Source: CAVRQM01 sp963756975 | GTDB lineage: Bacteria; Pseudomonadota; Alphaproteobacteria; Acetobacterales; Acetobacteraceae | Direction: 5' to 3' | DNA length: 64,000 bases | Assembly (NCBI GenBank): GCA_963756975.1 | Contig: CAVWPS010000001.1 | Coordinates: 372,001 to 436,000, forward strand | Shown: positions 55,179 to 63,940 of the stretch, piece by piece | Layout: each line of letters opens with the position of its first letter | How positions within the stretch are numbered: the first letter of the stretch is position 1 | Program-made: the position numbers and the translations under genes | Notes under the pieces: generated by a model | The model's database searches: none | What the model was told of the DNA's origin: nothing | The model's input: only the letters and a program-made list of their open reading frames with translations

Positions 55179-55307
55179 GGGCGCTCCCTGATGCGGCACC
55201 CCTGCTATGGCCCGGGTCATCGAACCGGCAAGGCTTGGCGCCGAGGCTTGGCGCATCGGGGCCATAGCGTGTCAGGATGGCGACGGTTCGCAGAAAGGGA
55301 TGGTCAC

Positions 55308-55832
55308 ATGCGCCAGCTGATGCTGCTTCGCCACGCCAAATCCGCCTGGGACGACCCCGCACTCGACGACCGGGACCGACCGCTCAACGCGCGGGGAAGG
55401 CTCGCGGCCGCCGGGCTGCGCAACGTCATGGAAACGGTCGGGCTACAGCCGGACCTGGTGCTGGTCTCGCCCGCGCGCCGGACGATGCAGACGCTGGAGG
55501 CGCTGAGCCCCTGGCCGAAGCCCGCGCCCACGATCGAGCCGATGGAGGCGTTGTATCTGGCCGATGCCGAACAGCTGATGGCGGTGATCCGCGCCATCCC
55601 CGCCGACCGCACGCACGTGCTCGTGATCGGCCACAATCCTGGGCTGCACGAATTGTCGATGCTGCTCGGCGCCACGGACGGGCCGGCCAGCGAGGACGAG
55701 CGCCGGCTGCTGGAAGGCTTCCCGACCGGGGCGCTGGCCGAGTTCGCCGTCGCGGCCGAGTGGGCGCAGCTGCGCGCCGGCACCGGCCGCCTGCGCCGTT
55801 TCGTCGACCCGCGCGACCTCGCCCTGGCGTGA
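55308..55832 (+). CDS. sixA: phosphohistidine phosphatase SixA-type
   Basis: Histidine phosphatase superfamily, small form; removes phosphate from phosphohistidine in phosphotransfer proteins. 174 residues. LMLLRHAKSAW gives the RHA(K) motif with catalytic His9, VSPARRTMQTLEAL the second Arg, and VLVIGHNPGLHEL the second catalytic His. AAAGGGA lies about 8 bases before the ATG. Two bases separate its stop from the CHAD gene start. Divergent from the SDR gene across 129 bases. Confidence 0.9.
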   Translation: MRQLMLLRHAKSAWDDPALDDRDRPLNARGRLAAAGLRNVMETVGLQPDLVLVSPARRTMQTLEALSPWPKPAPTIEPMEALYLADAEQLMAVIRAIPADRTHVLVIGHNPGLHELSMLLGATDGPASEDERRLLEGFPTGALAEFAVAAEWAQLRAGTGRLRRFVDPRDLALA

Positions 55833-55834
55833 CG

Positions 55835-57409
55835 ATGAGCGACACGGCCGAGCCGGACACCCCGGTCTTCGACGCTGCGGCGTCGGCCCCCGGGGCGCTG
55901 GTTCCCGACGCCATCCCGCAACCCGAACCTCCGCGGCCGGGGGTGGCGCTGCATCTGACGCTCGCACCGCAGGACGCCGCCCGCCTGCCCCGCCTGCCCG
56001 ACTTCGCCCGGCTGCGCGACGGCCGGCCGAAGACCGCCAGCATCCGCACGATCTGGCACGACACACCGGACTCGACCCTGGCGAAGTCCGGGCTGGCGCT
56101 GTCCGAGTGCCGTGCCGCCGGCCGCACGAGCTGGCGGTTGGAGCGGACGGATCCGGCCCCGGGCATGCCGCCGGAGTGCGTGGCCGAGGCGAACAGCTCG
56201 GAGGCGCTCGGTCATCCGCTGCCCGACATGCTGATGCCGGTCGTCGCGTTCGAGGGGCAGGTTCGCACCTACCGCCTGACCGCCGGCGCGGGGGGTGGCC
56301 GCGCCGTGCTGCATGAGGGCGTGCTGCGCGCGGTCATGGTCGAACGCCCGGTCTGCCGCATGGTGATCGAGCCCGCGACCGCCGGTGCTTTCGCGCTCGC
56401 CCGGACGCTGGCCGGACCGCTGCGCCTGGCGGTCGCCGAGACCTCGCTGGCGCGGGACGCGCTGGACCTCGCGCGGCCCGGCGTGGGCGCGCGCCGGCCG
56501 GACGCCACCCTGCCGCCGGGCCTAGCCGTCGGCGACGCGTTCGCCCGCATCGTCTCCGCCCTGTCCGCCGACCTGCTCGGGCAGGCGCAGGCGGCGGCGG
56601 CGGGCGACCGGATCGAGCCTGTGCACCGGATGCGGGTGGCGCTGCGGCGGCTTCGCTCGGCGATCCAGTTGTTTCAACGCGCTGTCGGGTCGCCGGAACT
56701 CGATCTGCTGCGGGTCGAGTTGCGGGAGCTGGCGCGCGTGCTCGGCCCGGCGCGCGACTGGGACGTGTTCCTGGCCGGCACCGGCAAGGCCGTGGCCGCC
56801 GCGTTCGAGGGCGACCGGGCGATCGCCCGATTGCTGTCGGCCGCCGGCCGCCGCCGGGCCGCAAGCTACGCGGCGCTGTCGGCGCGGCTGGCGGGACCGG
56901 AGTTCCGCCGCCTCGGTCTCACGCTGGCCCAGATCGCGATGCTGCGGCCGTGGGAGGCCGCGGGAGGCGACGTCGAAGCCGGGGAGGAGGCGGAGCGACG
57001 GACGACGCTGCTGTCGACCGAGCTGGACGCCTACGCCGCCCGCGCGCTGCAACGCCGGATGCGCCGGCTATCGGGCGTCGGCGACGACGTGTCCGCCTTG
57101 CCGATGTCCGAACTGCACGCGCTGCGGATCCAGGGCAAGCGGATGCGGTACGCGTCGGAGTTCTTCGCGCCGCTGTTCCCCGGCCGTGCCACGCGGCGAT
57201 TCGTGCGGCGGCTGTCGATGGTGCAGGAGCGGTTCGGCCAGCTCAACGACAGCGCCGTCGCGGCCGAGCTGATGGCCGAACTCAGCCACGCCGACCGCTT
57301 CGCCGCCGGCATCGTGCACGGGTTCGTCGCCGCGCGCGGCCAGGGGGCGCGGGTCCGGGCGGAACGGAGCTGGAAGCGGTTCGTGAAGACGGACCCGTTC
57401 TGGCGGTAG
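55835..57409 (+). CDS. CHAD-domain protein with CYTH-like N-terminal region
   Basis: 524 residues. Residues 35-210 resemble a diverged CYTH/triphosphate-tunnel fold (TASIRTIWHDTPDSTLAKSGLALSECR, W-R-L-E-R). Residues 240-510 form the helical CHAD domain with conserved His/Arg/Lys: EPVHRMRVALRRLRSAIQLFQ, LGPARDWDVFL and LHALRIQGKRMRYASEFF. CHAD domains bind polyphosphate. Pairing with SixA in one transcript suggests phosphate or polyphosphate metabolism. The start follows the sixA stop by 2 bases. Confidence 0.88.
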   Translation: MSDTAEPDTPVFDAAASAPGALVPDAIPQPEPPRPGVALHLTLAPQDAARLPRLPDFARLRDGRPKTASIRTIWHDTPDSTLAKSGLALSECRAAGRTSWRLERTDPAPGMPPECVAEANSSEALGHPLPDMLMPVVAFEGQVRTYRLTAGAGGGRAVLHEGVLRAVMVERPVCRMVIEPATAGAFALARTLAGPLRLAVAETSLARDALDLARPGVGARRPDATLPPGLAVGDAFARIVSALSADLLGQAQAAAAGDRIEPVHRMRVALRRLRSAIQLFQRAVGSPELDLLRVELRELARVLGPARDWDVFLAGTGKAVAAAFEGDRAIARLLSAAGRRRAASYAALSARLAGPEFRRLGLTLAQIAMLRPWEAAGGDVEAGEEAERRTTLLSTELDAYAARALQRRMRRLSGVGDDVSALPMSELHALRIQGKRMRYASEFFAPLFPGRATRRFVRRLSMVQERFGQLNDSAVAAELMAELSHADRFAAGIVHGFVAARGQGARVRAERSWKRFVKTDPFWR

Positions 57410-57418
57410 ACCCGCCCG

Positions 57419-57877
57419 TTATCCGCCGGTCGACCCGAACCCGCCCGCGCCCCGCGCCGTCTCGGCCGAGAACGCCGCAACATCGACCAGCGTGGCGCGG
57501 GCGACCGGGACAAACAGCAACTGCGCGATCCGCTCGCCGGGGGTGATGACGAGCGCCTCCGCACCCCGGTTCCAGACGCTGAGCAGGATCGGCCCGGTGT
57601 AGTCCGCGTCGATCACGCCGACCGTGTTGCCGAGCGCCAGACCACGCCGGTGCCCGGCCCCGGAACGCGGCACGATCAGGCCGGCCAGACCGGGGTCGGC
57701 GATGTGCATGGCGAAACCGGCCGGGATCAGCACCGAGGCGGCACCCGGCTGTAGCGTCAGCGTGTCGTCCAGACATGCGTGCAGGTCGACCGCCGCCGCC
57801 GACGCGGACTGATATCGCGGCAGACCCCACTCGCGCAGCCTCGAATCGAGCACGACGATCTCGATCGCGGGCGTCAC
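57419..57877 (-). CDS. dut: dUTP pyrophosphatase
   Basis: Hydrolyses dUTP to dUMP, keeping uracil out of DNA. 152 residues from a GTG overlapping the coaBC stop (GTGA). All trimeric dUTPase motifs are present: AAAVDLHA (1), VPRSGAGHRRGLAL (2), NTVGVIDADYTGPI (3), GERIAQLLFVPV (4) and RGAGGFGSTGG (5). Convergent with the CHAD gene, 9 bases apart. Confidence 0.96.
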   Translation of the reverse strand: MTPAIEIVVLDSRLREWGLPRYQSASAAAVDLHACLDDTLTLQPGAASVLIPAGFAMHIADPGLAGLIVPRSGAGHRRGLALGNTVGVIDADYTGPILLSVWNRGAEALVITPGERIAQLLFVPVARATLVDVAAFSAETARGAGGFGSTGG

Positions 57878-59069
57878 GCGAACACCTCCGCGATGCGGGC
57901 GGCGAGCCGGGTCGCGACCTCGGATTTGCCCATGCGCGGCCAGGACACCTCGCCGGCCGCGTCGATCACGGTGACCGCGTTCTCGCCGGCACCGAACACG
58001 TCGCCCGACACGTCGTTGGCCACGATCCAGTCGCAGCCCTTTCGCGCCCGTTTCTCGCGCGCATGCTCCAGCACGCGGTCGGTCTCGGCGGCGAACCCGA
58101 CGACGAGCCGGGGCCGCGACGGGCCGGGTGCCGAGATCGCGGCCAGGATGTCGGGATTGGCGGTGAGCGTCAGGGTGGGCGGCGGCGCGCCGGGCGCCTT
58201 CTTCAGCTTGGTGCCGGCGGCGTGGGTCACGCGCCAATCGGCGACGGCGGCGGCGCAGACGCAGATATCGGCCGGCATTGCGTCGCGCACGGCCGCGAAC
58301 ATCTGCTCGGCCGTCTCGACCGCCCGGATCGTGACATCCGCCGGATCGGGCAGCGTCACCGGGCCGTGGACGAGCGTCACCCTGGCCCCGAGGGCGGCCA
58401 GGGCGGCGGCGATGGCGTGGCCCTGACGGCCGCTGCTGCGGTTCGCGATATAGCGCACCGGATCGACCGGCTCATGCGTCGGGCCGCTGGTGACGATCGC
58501 ATGCCGGCCGGCCAGCGGTTTGGGGCCGAAATAGCCCTCGATCGCGCTCAGAATGGCGGGCGGCTCGGACAGACGCCCGAAGCCGTATTCGTGGCACGCC
58601 ATCTCGCCCTCGTCCGGCCCGACGAACCCGACGCCGCGCGCGCGCAGGGTCGCCACGTTCGCGACCGTCGCCGGGTGCAGCCACATCCGCACGTTCATCG
58701 CGGGCGCCACCAGCACCGGCGTGTCGGTCGCGAGCAGCACCGTCGCCGCGAGGTCGTCGGCGCGCCCGGTCGCCATCCTGGCCAGCAGATCGGCCGTGGC
58801 GGGGGCGACCACGATCAGATCGGCCGAGCGGGACAGGGTGATGTGCCCCATCTCGTGCTCGTCCGTCAGCGACCACAAATCGGTGTGGACCGTCTGCTCC
58901 GACAGCGCCTGCAGCGACAGCGGCGTCACGAACCGCGCCCCCGCCTCGGTCAGCACGCACCTTACTGACGCCCCGGCCTTGCGCAGGAGGCGGATCAGTT
59001 CGAGCGATTTGTAGGCCGCGATGCCGCCGCCGACGACCAGCAGAACCGTTTTGCCCGGCGAGAGCTCAC
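57874..59069 (-). CDS. coaBC: CoaBC bifunctional phosphopantothenoylcysteine synthetase/decarboxylase, start region likely frameshifted
   Basis: Two steps of coenzyme A synthesis. N-terminal flavodoxin-like CoaC: VVGGGIAAYKSLELIRLL, SADLIVVAPATADLLARMA, PAMNVRMWLHPA. C-terminal CoaB: VTSGPTHEPVDPVRYIANRSSGRQGHAIA, VVGFAAETDRV and CDWIVANDVSG. The frame has no ATG, GTG or TTG before VLLVVGGGIA. A GTG at 59069 overlapping the ubiE stop would fit perfectly (MSSRRAKTVLLVV) if the A-run at 59049-59052 (T on the plus strand) had five bases rather than four. So a one-base deletion in a homopolymer is likely. Confidence 0.9.
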
Positions 59070-59812
59070 AGCCGCCAGCCGGTGTGGATCGCCGCGATGC
59101 CGCCGGTCAGATTTCGCACCGTGACGCGCGAAAAACCGGCCGTGCGGAACATCTCGGCCAGCTCGGCCTGGGGCGGGAACGTGCGGATGCTCTCGGCCAG
59201 ATAGCGGTAGCTGTCGGCGTCGCCCGCGATCATCGCCCCCAGCCGTGGCAGGGCGGTAAAACTCCAGGCGTCGTAGACCGGGCGCAGCGCCGCGACTTCG
59301 ACCCGGGAGAACTCCAGGCAGAGGAACCGTCCGCCCGGGCGCAGCACCCGTCGCGCCTCGGCCAGCACGGCCGCCTTGTCGGTGCAGTTGCGCAGGCCGA
59401 ACGCGATCGAGACGACGTCGAACCGGCGGTCGTCGAACGGCAGGTGCTCGGCGTCGGCGACCACGGTCTCGAGCGTCGCGCCGAACCCGCGCTTCTCGGC
59501 CCTGGCTTGGCCGACCGCCAGCATCGACGGGTTGATGTCGGACAGGATCGCCGGGCCGCCGCCGCGATCGAGCCAGCCGAACGCGATGTCGCCGGTGCCG
59601 CCCGCGAGGTCGAGCAGCGTGCGGGACGGACGCGGGCCGAGGGCGGCGACGAAATCGCGCTTCCAGAGCCGGTGGATTCCGAGCGACATGACGTCGTTCA
59701 TCACATCGTACCGGCTCGCGACGCTGTCGAACACGGCCCGCACCATCCCGGCCTTTTCGTCACGCGGGACGGTGCTGAAGCCGAAGTCGACGGTGTCGGG
59801 GATGTCGGTCAT
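59066..59812 (-). CDS. ubiE: UbiE/COQ5-type C-methyltransferase (ubiquinone/menaquinone)
   Basis: SAM-dependent C-methylation of the quinone ring. 248 residues. Signature YDVMNDVMSLGIHRLWKRDF at the start, LLDLAGGTGDIAFGWL (SAM site), ILSDINPSMLAVG, VSIAFGLRNCTDKAAVLAEA (family hallmark) and LESIRTFP-type end YRYLAESIRTFPPQ. The ATG at 59812 is divergent from mutM with 28 bases between. The stop overlaps the likely coaBC start. Confidence 0.96.
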   Translation of the reverse strand: MTDIPDTVDFGFSTVPRDEKAGMVRAVFDSVASRYDVMNDVMSLGIHRLWKRDFVAALGPRPSRTLLDLAGGTGDIAFGWLDRGGGPAILSDINPSMLAVGQARAEKRGFGATLETVVADAEHLPFDDRRFDVVSIAFGLRNCTDKAAVLAEARRVLRPGGRFLCLEFSRVEVAALRPVYDAWSFTALPRLGAMIAGDADSYRYLAESIRTFPPQAELAEMFRTAGFSRVTVRNLTGGIAAIHTGWRL

Positions 59813-59840
59813 GGCCGGCAGTCTATAGCGTGCGGCCGCA

Positions 59841-60683
59841 ATGCCGGAACTCCCCGAAGTCGAGACGGTGATGCGCGGCCTGCGCGCCCGCATGGACGGC
59901 CGCGTGCTGAGCGAGGTCGCGGTGCACCGCGCCGGCATGCGCTGGGCGTTTCCGGACGGCTTGGCGGCGGCGATGCGCGGGCGGCGCGTCACCGGCTTCC
60001 GGCGGCGCGCGAAATACATCCTGATGCGGCTCGACAGCGGAAGCTCGGTGCTGATCCATCTCGGCATGTCCGGCCGGATGGTGATCCGCCCGACCCGCGA
60101 GGCGGCGATCCGGCCGCTGCACGAGCACATGACCATCGCGACCGACGATGGCTGGTCGGTCGGCTTCGTCGATCCGCGCCGGTTCGGCTCGGTCGACCTG
60201 GTGCCCACGCCAGCCGAGGACGGGCACCGGCTGCTGGCGGGTCTCGGGCCGGAGCCGCTGGACCCCGCGTTCGACGCGACCGTGCTGGCGGCGGCGCTCG
60301 CAGGGCGGAAGACGCCGGTCAAGGCGGCGCTGCTCGACCAGCGGACGGTGGCGGGACTCGGCAACATCTACGTGTGCGAGGCGCTGTTCCGCGCCCGGCT
60401 CAGCCCGCGCCGGCTCGCTCGCACGATCAAGCCTGCGGCGGTGGCGCGGCTGGTCGACGGCATCAAATCGGTGCTGGGCGACGCGATCGCGGCCGGCGGA
60501 TCGTCGTTGCGGGATTATGTCCAGCCGGACGGCGAACTCGGCTACTTCCAGCACGCCTGGGCGGTGTATGGCCGGGCGGGCCAGCCCTGTCCTGTCTGCC
60601 CCGGTCAGCCCGCCTGCCGGGGGGTGGTCCGCTACGTGCAATCGGCCCGCAGCACCTTCCAATGCGCCCGCCTGCAACGCTGA
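59841..60683 (+). CDS. mutM: formamidopyrimidine-DNA glycosylase
   Basis: Removes 8-oxoguanine and ring-opened purines. 280 residues. The mature N-terminus PELPEVETVMRGL supplies the catalytic Pro1/Glu2. Later come LIHLGMSGR, VDPRRFG and the H2TH region TVAGLGNIYVCEALF. In the C-terminal zinc finger CPVC is present, but the last pair, usually CxxC, reads CARL, so the fourth Cys is missing; an extra Cys in PACRG may substitute. It starts the conserved mutM-rpsT-dnaA order. Confidence 0.95.
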   Translation: MPELPEVETVMRGLRARMDGRVLSEVAVHRAGMRWAFPDGLAAAMRGRRVTGFRRRAKYILMRLDSGSSVLIHLGMSGRMVIRPTREAAIRPLHEHMTIATDDGWSVGFVDPRRFGSVDLVPTPAEDGHRLLAGLGPEPLDPAFDATVLAAALAGRKTPVKAALLDQRTVAGLGNIYVCEALFRARLSPRRLARTIKPAAVARLVDGIKSVLGDAIAAGGSSLRDYVQPDGELGYFQHAWAVYGRAGQPCPVCPGQPACRGVVRYVQSARSTFQCARLQR

Positions 60684-60709
60684 CGTTCGGGGACGAGGGC
60701 CGTTTTGCT

Positions 60710-60738
60710 TTGACAGCGCCGGGCGCGATCCCTACACC
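60710..60738 (+). promoter_or_regulatory. sigma-70-type promoter of rpsT
   Basis: TTGACA at 60710-60715, a 17-base spacer, then TACACC at 60733-60738 as -10. It lies 49 bases before the rpsT ATG, after the mutM stop. The -35 is a perfect consensus; the -10 is weak but acceptable for a high-GC genome. Confidence 0.6.
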
Positions 60739-60786
60739 GCTCGCTTTCCATCAGCGCCCGGATTGGGCCGCGACCGAAGAGAACCC

Positions 60787-61056
60787 ATGGCCAACAACGC
60801 CTCCTCCCGCAAGCGTATCCGGCAGACCGCGACCCGGACGCTCCGCAACAACGCACGCCGGTCCCGGCTGCGAACCTTCGTCAAAGCCGTCGAGCAGGCG
60901 ATCGCCGGCGGCGACAAGACCGTCGCCGCGACGGCGTTTCAGGCCGCCCAGCCCGAGATGCAGCGCGCCGTCGGCAAGGGCGTGATCAAGCTGAACACGA
61001 TCTCGCGCAAGCTGTCGCGGCTGTCCGCCCGCATCAAGGCGCTGCCCGCCTCCTAG
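60787..61056 (+). CDS. rpsT: 30S ribosomal protein S20
   Basis: Primary 16S rRNA-binding protein. 89 residues, very basic: MANNASSRKRIRQTATRTLRNNARRSRLRT, then KLNTISRKLSRLSARIKAL at the end, the S20 three-helix pattern. It has its own promoter and is followed by a strong hairpin terminator, so it can be expressed independently of mutM and dnaA. Confidence 0.97.
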   Translation: MANNASSRKRIRQTATRTLRNNARRSRLRTFVKAVEQAIAGGDKTVAATAFQAAQPEMQRAVGKGVIKLNTISRKLSRLSARIKALPAS

Positions 61057-61082
61057 GCTTTCCATCTCGTCTATACGACTTT

Positions 61083-61114
61083 AGCCACGATGATCCTTGG
61101 ATCGTCGTGGCTTT
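61083..61114 (+). terminator. rpsT intrinsic terminator
   Basis: 14-base arms (61083-61096 with 61099-61112, one G-U pair) around a 2-base loop (TT), followed by TTTA and a second T-rich stretch ending near 61128. It starts 27 bases after the rpsT stop. The best terminator-like structure in the window. Confidence 0.8.
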
Positions 61115-61273
61115 AGTGCGTCTTTATTTAAGCATAAAACTTCTGGCGCTTACGACCGATCTAGGTTGCGTATCGAGTCGCTTCCAGCCTAAAGATCGAG
61201 GGCGGCGAGCGACCGGTTCAGGTTTTATGAACCCCTCTCGCCATCGCGGAAACGTCACGGGGGTAGGCGAACG
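61115..61273. other. dnaA upstream region with AT-rich patch
   Basis: The longest gene-free interval. Bases 61122-61142 are strikingly AT-rich for this genome (TTTATTTAAGCATAAAACTT). GGTTCA-N7-TGAACC at 61215-61233 is a short palindrome about 40 bases before the dnaA ATG. I see no TTATCCACA-type DnaA box, so there is no positive evidence for oriC here; it most likely holds the dnaA promoter. Confidence 0.45.
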
Positions 61274-62743
61274 ATGGGCGTGGCCAAGCCGATCCAAGAC
61301 GCGAATCCGCCACCCGCGTGTGACGAAACCGCCCTGCAAGCCGGGTGGACGCGTGTTCGCCAGCGGTTGCAGACCGAGGTCGGCGACCTCGATTTCCGGA
61401 CTTGGCTCTCCGGCATGACCCTCGGCGGTCTCGATGGCGACGAACTGACGATCCGCCTGCCGACCCGCTTCGTGCGCGACCATGTGCGCGGGCATTACGC
61501 CGACCGGCTGCAGGCGCTGTGGCAGGCCGAGAACCCGGCGATCAAGCGCGTCGACATCCGGTTCGCGGGCAGCGCGCGCGCGATGGCGGCCGCACCGGTC
61601 GCGGTTCCGGAACCGACCGTCGCCGCCATGCCGAGGCCCGAGGAGCGCCAAGCGGCCACCGGCGAGCGCGCGGCGGCGATGGACCGGCCGAACGAGGCGG
61701 GGCTCGATCCGCGCTTCACCTTCGACAGCTTCGTCGTCGGCAAGCCGAACGCGTTCGCGCACGCCTGCGCCCGCCGTGTGGCCGAGCACCCCGCCGTCGC
61801 CGGCTTCAACCCGTTGTTCCTGTACGGCGGCGTCGGCCTCGGCAAGACGCATCTGATGCACGCGATCGCGTGGGAGCTGACGCAGGGCCGCCCCGCCCTG
61901 CCCGGCGGCGTCGCGGGCCGCCCGGTCAACGTCGCCTACATGAGCGCCGAGCGGTTCATGTACAATTTCATCGCCGCGATCCGCAGCCAGGCGACGATGG
62001 AGTTCAAGGAGCGGTTCCGCTCGGTCGACGTGCTGATGATCGACGACCTGCAATTCCTGATCGGCAAGGACGCGACGCAGGAAGAATTCTTCCACACGTT
62101 CAACGCCCTGGTCGAAGCCGGCAAGCAGATCGTCGTCTCGGCCGACAAGTCGCCGTCCGACCTGTCGGGGCTGGAGGAGCGGGTTCGCACGCGGCTCGCC
62201 GTCGGCATGGTCGCCGACCTGCACGCGACGACGTTCGAGCTGCGGCTGTCGATCCTGGAGACCAAGGCGCAGCGCGCCGGCGTTCCGGTGTCCGGCAAGG
62301 TGATGGAGTTCCTGGCCCACAAGATCACGACCAACATCCGCGAGCTCGAAGGTGCGCTGAACCGGCTGATCGCGCACGCCAACCTGTTCGGCCGCCAGAT
62401 CACGCTGGAGACCACGCACGAGGTGCTGCACGACGTGCTCCGCGCGCACGACCGGCGGGTGACGATCGAGGAGATCCAGAAGCGGGTCGCCGAACACTAC
62501 TCGATCCGGCTGGCCGACATGAGCAGCCCGCGCCGGGCACGCGCGGTGGCACGGCCCCGGCAGGTGGCGATGTATCTGTCCAAGCAGCTGACCAGCCGGT
62601 CGCTGCCGGAGATCGGGCGGAAATTCGGCAACCGGGACCACACGACGGTAATGCACGCGGTCAGGAAGATCGGCGACCTGATGGCGCTGGAGGCGAGCTT
62701 CGCCGAGGATGTCGAGCTGCTGCGGCGGCTGCTGGAGAGCTAG
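61274..62743 (+). CDS. dnaA: chromosomal replication initiator protein DnaA
   Basis: Opens oriC and regulates initiation. 489 residues. Domain I 20-100 (WTRVRQRLQTEVGDLDFRTWL), a variable linker to about 140, AAA+ domain III with Walker A GGVGLGKTHLMHAI (185-198), Walker B VDVLMIDDLQFL and sensor ISADK-like VVSADKSPSDL. Domain IV HTH ends with the DnaA signature GRKFGNRDHTTVMHAVRKI. The ATG at 61274 gives normal domain I length. dnaN follows after 72 bases. Confidence 0.98.
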   Translation: MGVAKPIQDANPPPACDETALQAGWTRVRQRLQTEVGDLDFRTWLSGMTLGGLDGDELTIRLPTRFVRDHVRGHYADRLQALWQAENPAIKRVDIRFAGSARAMAAAPVAVPEPTVAAMPRPEERQAATGERAAAMDRPNEAGLDPRFTFDSFVVGKPNAFAHACARRVAEHPAVAGFNPLFLYGGVGLGKTHLMHAIAWELTQGRPALPGGVAGRPVNVAYMSAERFMYNFIAAIRSQATMEFKERFRSVDVLMIDDLQFLIGKDATQEEFFHTFNALVEAGKQIVVSADKSPSDLSGLEERVRTRLAVGMVADLHATTFELRLSILETKAQRAGVPVSGKVMEFLAHKITTNIRELEGALNRLIAHANLFGRQITLETTHEVLHDVLRAHDRRVTIEEIQKRVAEHYSIRLADMSSPRRARAVARPRQVAMYLSKQLTSRSLPEIGRKFGNRDHTTVMHAVRKIGDLMALEASFAEDVELLRRLLES

Positions 62744-62815
62744 CGCCGTCACTCGCTTTGCTCCGGTGGCCGCAACGGCTAGGTTGGTCGTCCCGAATCC
62801 GCGCGAGGTTGACCC

Positions 62816-63940
62816 ATGAAATTCAAAGCCGACCGCGCGACTCTTCTGCGGGCCCTCGCCCACGTCCAGAGCGTGGTCGAGAAGCGCAACACCATCCCGA
62901 TCCTCGCCAACGTCCTGATGGACATCAAGGACGGCCGCCTGACGCTGACCGCGACCGACATGGAAATCGCGGTGGTCGAGGACGTGGCCGCCAGCACCCA
63001 GCAGGACGGCCGCTGCACCGCCCCGGCCGGCACGCTGTACGACATCGTCCGCTCGCTGCCGGAGGGTGTGGAGATCGAGCTGCACCACCCCGGCGGCGAC
63101 GCGCAGCTATCGCTACGGGCGGGCCGTTACGCGACCAGCCTGGTGGTGCTCTCGGCGGACGATTTCCCGTCGATGACGGCGGGCCAGCTGCCGCACAAGT
63201 TCGAGCTCGGCGTGCAGGTGCTGCGCGGCCTGATCGACCGTACCCGGTTCGCGATCTCGACCGAGGAGACGCGCTACTACCTGAACGGCATCTACCTCCA
63301 TCAGAGCGTCAGCGAAGGTGCGGACGTGCTGCGCGCGGTCGCGACCGACGGCCACCGTCTGGCACGGGTGCAGCACGATCTGCCGGCGGGCGCGCGCGGC
63401 ATGCCGGGCGTGATCGTGCCGCGCAAGACGATCGCCGAATTGCGCAAGCTGCTGGACGAGACGCAGGGTTCGGTGGACGTGGCGCTGTCCGACACGCGCA
63501 TCCAGTTCACGGTCGGCCCGGTCACGCTGACGTCCAAACTGATCGACGGGACGTTCCCGGATTACGAGCGGGTGATCCCGAAAGACAACGACAAGGTGCT
63601 GCGCGTCGGCAACGCCGATTTCGCGAAAGCGGTGAAGCGGGTGGCGGCGATCAGCTCGGAGCGGTCGCGGCCGGTAAAGCTGTCGCTGGCGCAGGATTTG
63701 CTGACGATCTCGGCCAACTCGCCGGAGCAGGGTCAGGCGAGCGAGGAGATCGACGGGGCCGATCTGGACTACTCGTCCACACCGCTCGAGATCGGGTTTC
63801 AGGCCCGGTACCTGGCCGACATCACCGACGTGATCGGGCAGCAGGCGGAGTTCCGGTTTTCGGACGGGTCGGCACCGACCGTGGTGCAGGACGCGGCCGA
63901 TCCTTCGGCGCTTTATGTGCTGATGCCGATGCGGGTGTGA
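62816..63940 (+). CDS. dnaN: DNA polymerase III beta subunit (sliding clamp)
   Basis: Ring-shaped processivity clamp. 374 residues in three repeated clamp domains: MKFKADRATLLRALAHVQSV, then KFELGVQVLRGLIDRTRFAIS (second), and RVGNADFAKAVKRVAAISSERSRPVKLSL (third), ending ALYVLMPMRV. The start is unambiguous. recF, the usual next gene, is not seen in the 60 bases left. Confidence 0.98.
   Translation: MKFKADRATLLRALAHVQSVVEKRNTIPILANVLMDIKDGRLTLTATDMEIAVVEDVAASTQQDGRCTAPAGTLYDIVRSLPEGVEIELHHPGGDAQLSLRAGRYATSLVVLSADDFPSMTAGQLPHKFELGVQVLRGLIDRTRFAISTEETRYYLNGIYLHQSVSEGADVLRAVATDGHRLARVQHDLPAGARGMPGVIVPRKTIAELRKLLDETQGSVDVALSDTRIQFTVGPVTLTSKLIDGTFPDYERVIPKDNDKVLRVGNADFAKAVKRVAAISSERSRPVKLSLAQDLLTISANSPEQGQASEEIDGADLDYSSTPLEIGFQARYLADITDVIGQQAEFRFSDGSAPTVVQDAADPSALYVLMPMRV

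Noticed and set aside
61115..61273. Possible oriC upstream of dnaA
   Set aside because: An AT-rich patch is present but I could find no TTATCCACA-like boxes, and in many alphaproteobacteria the origin is not next to dnaA.
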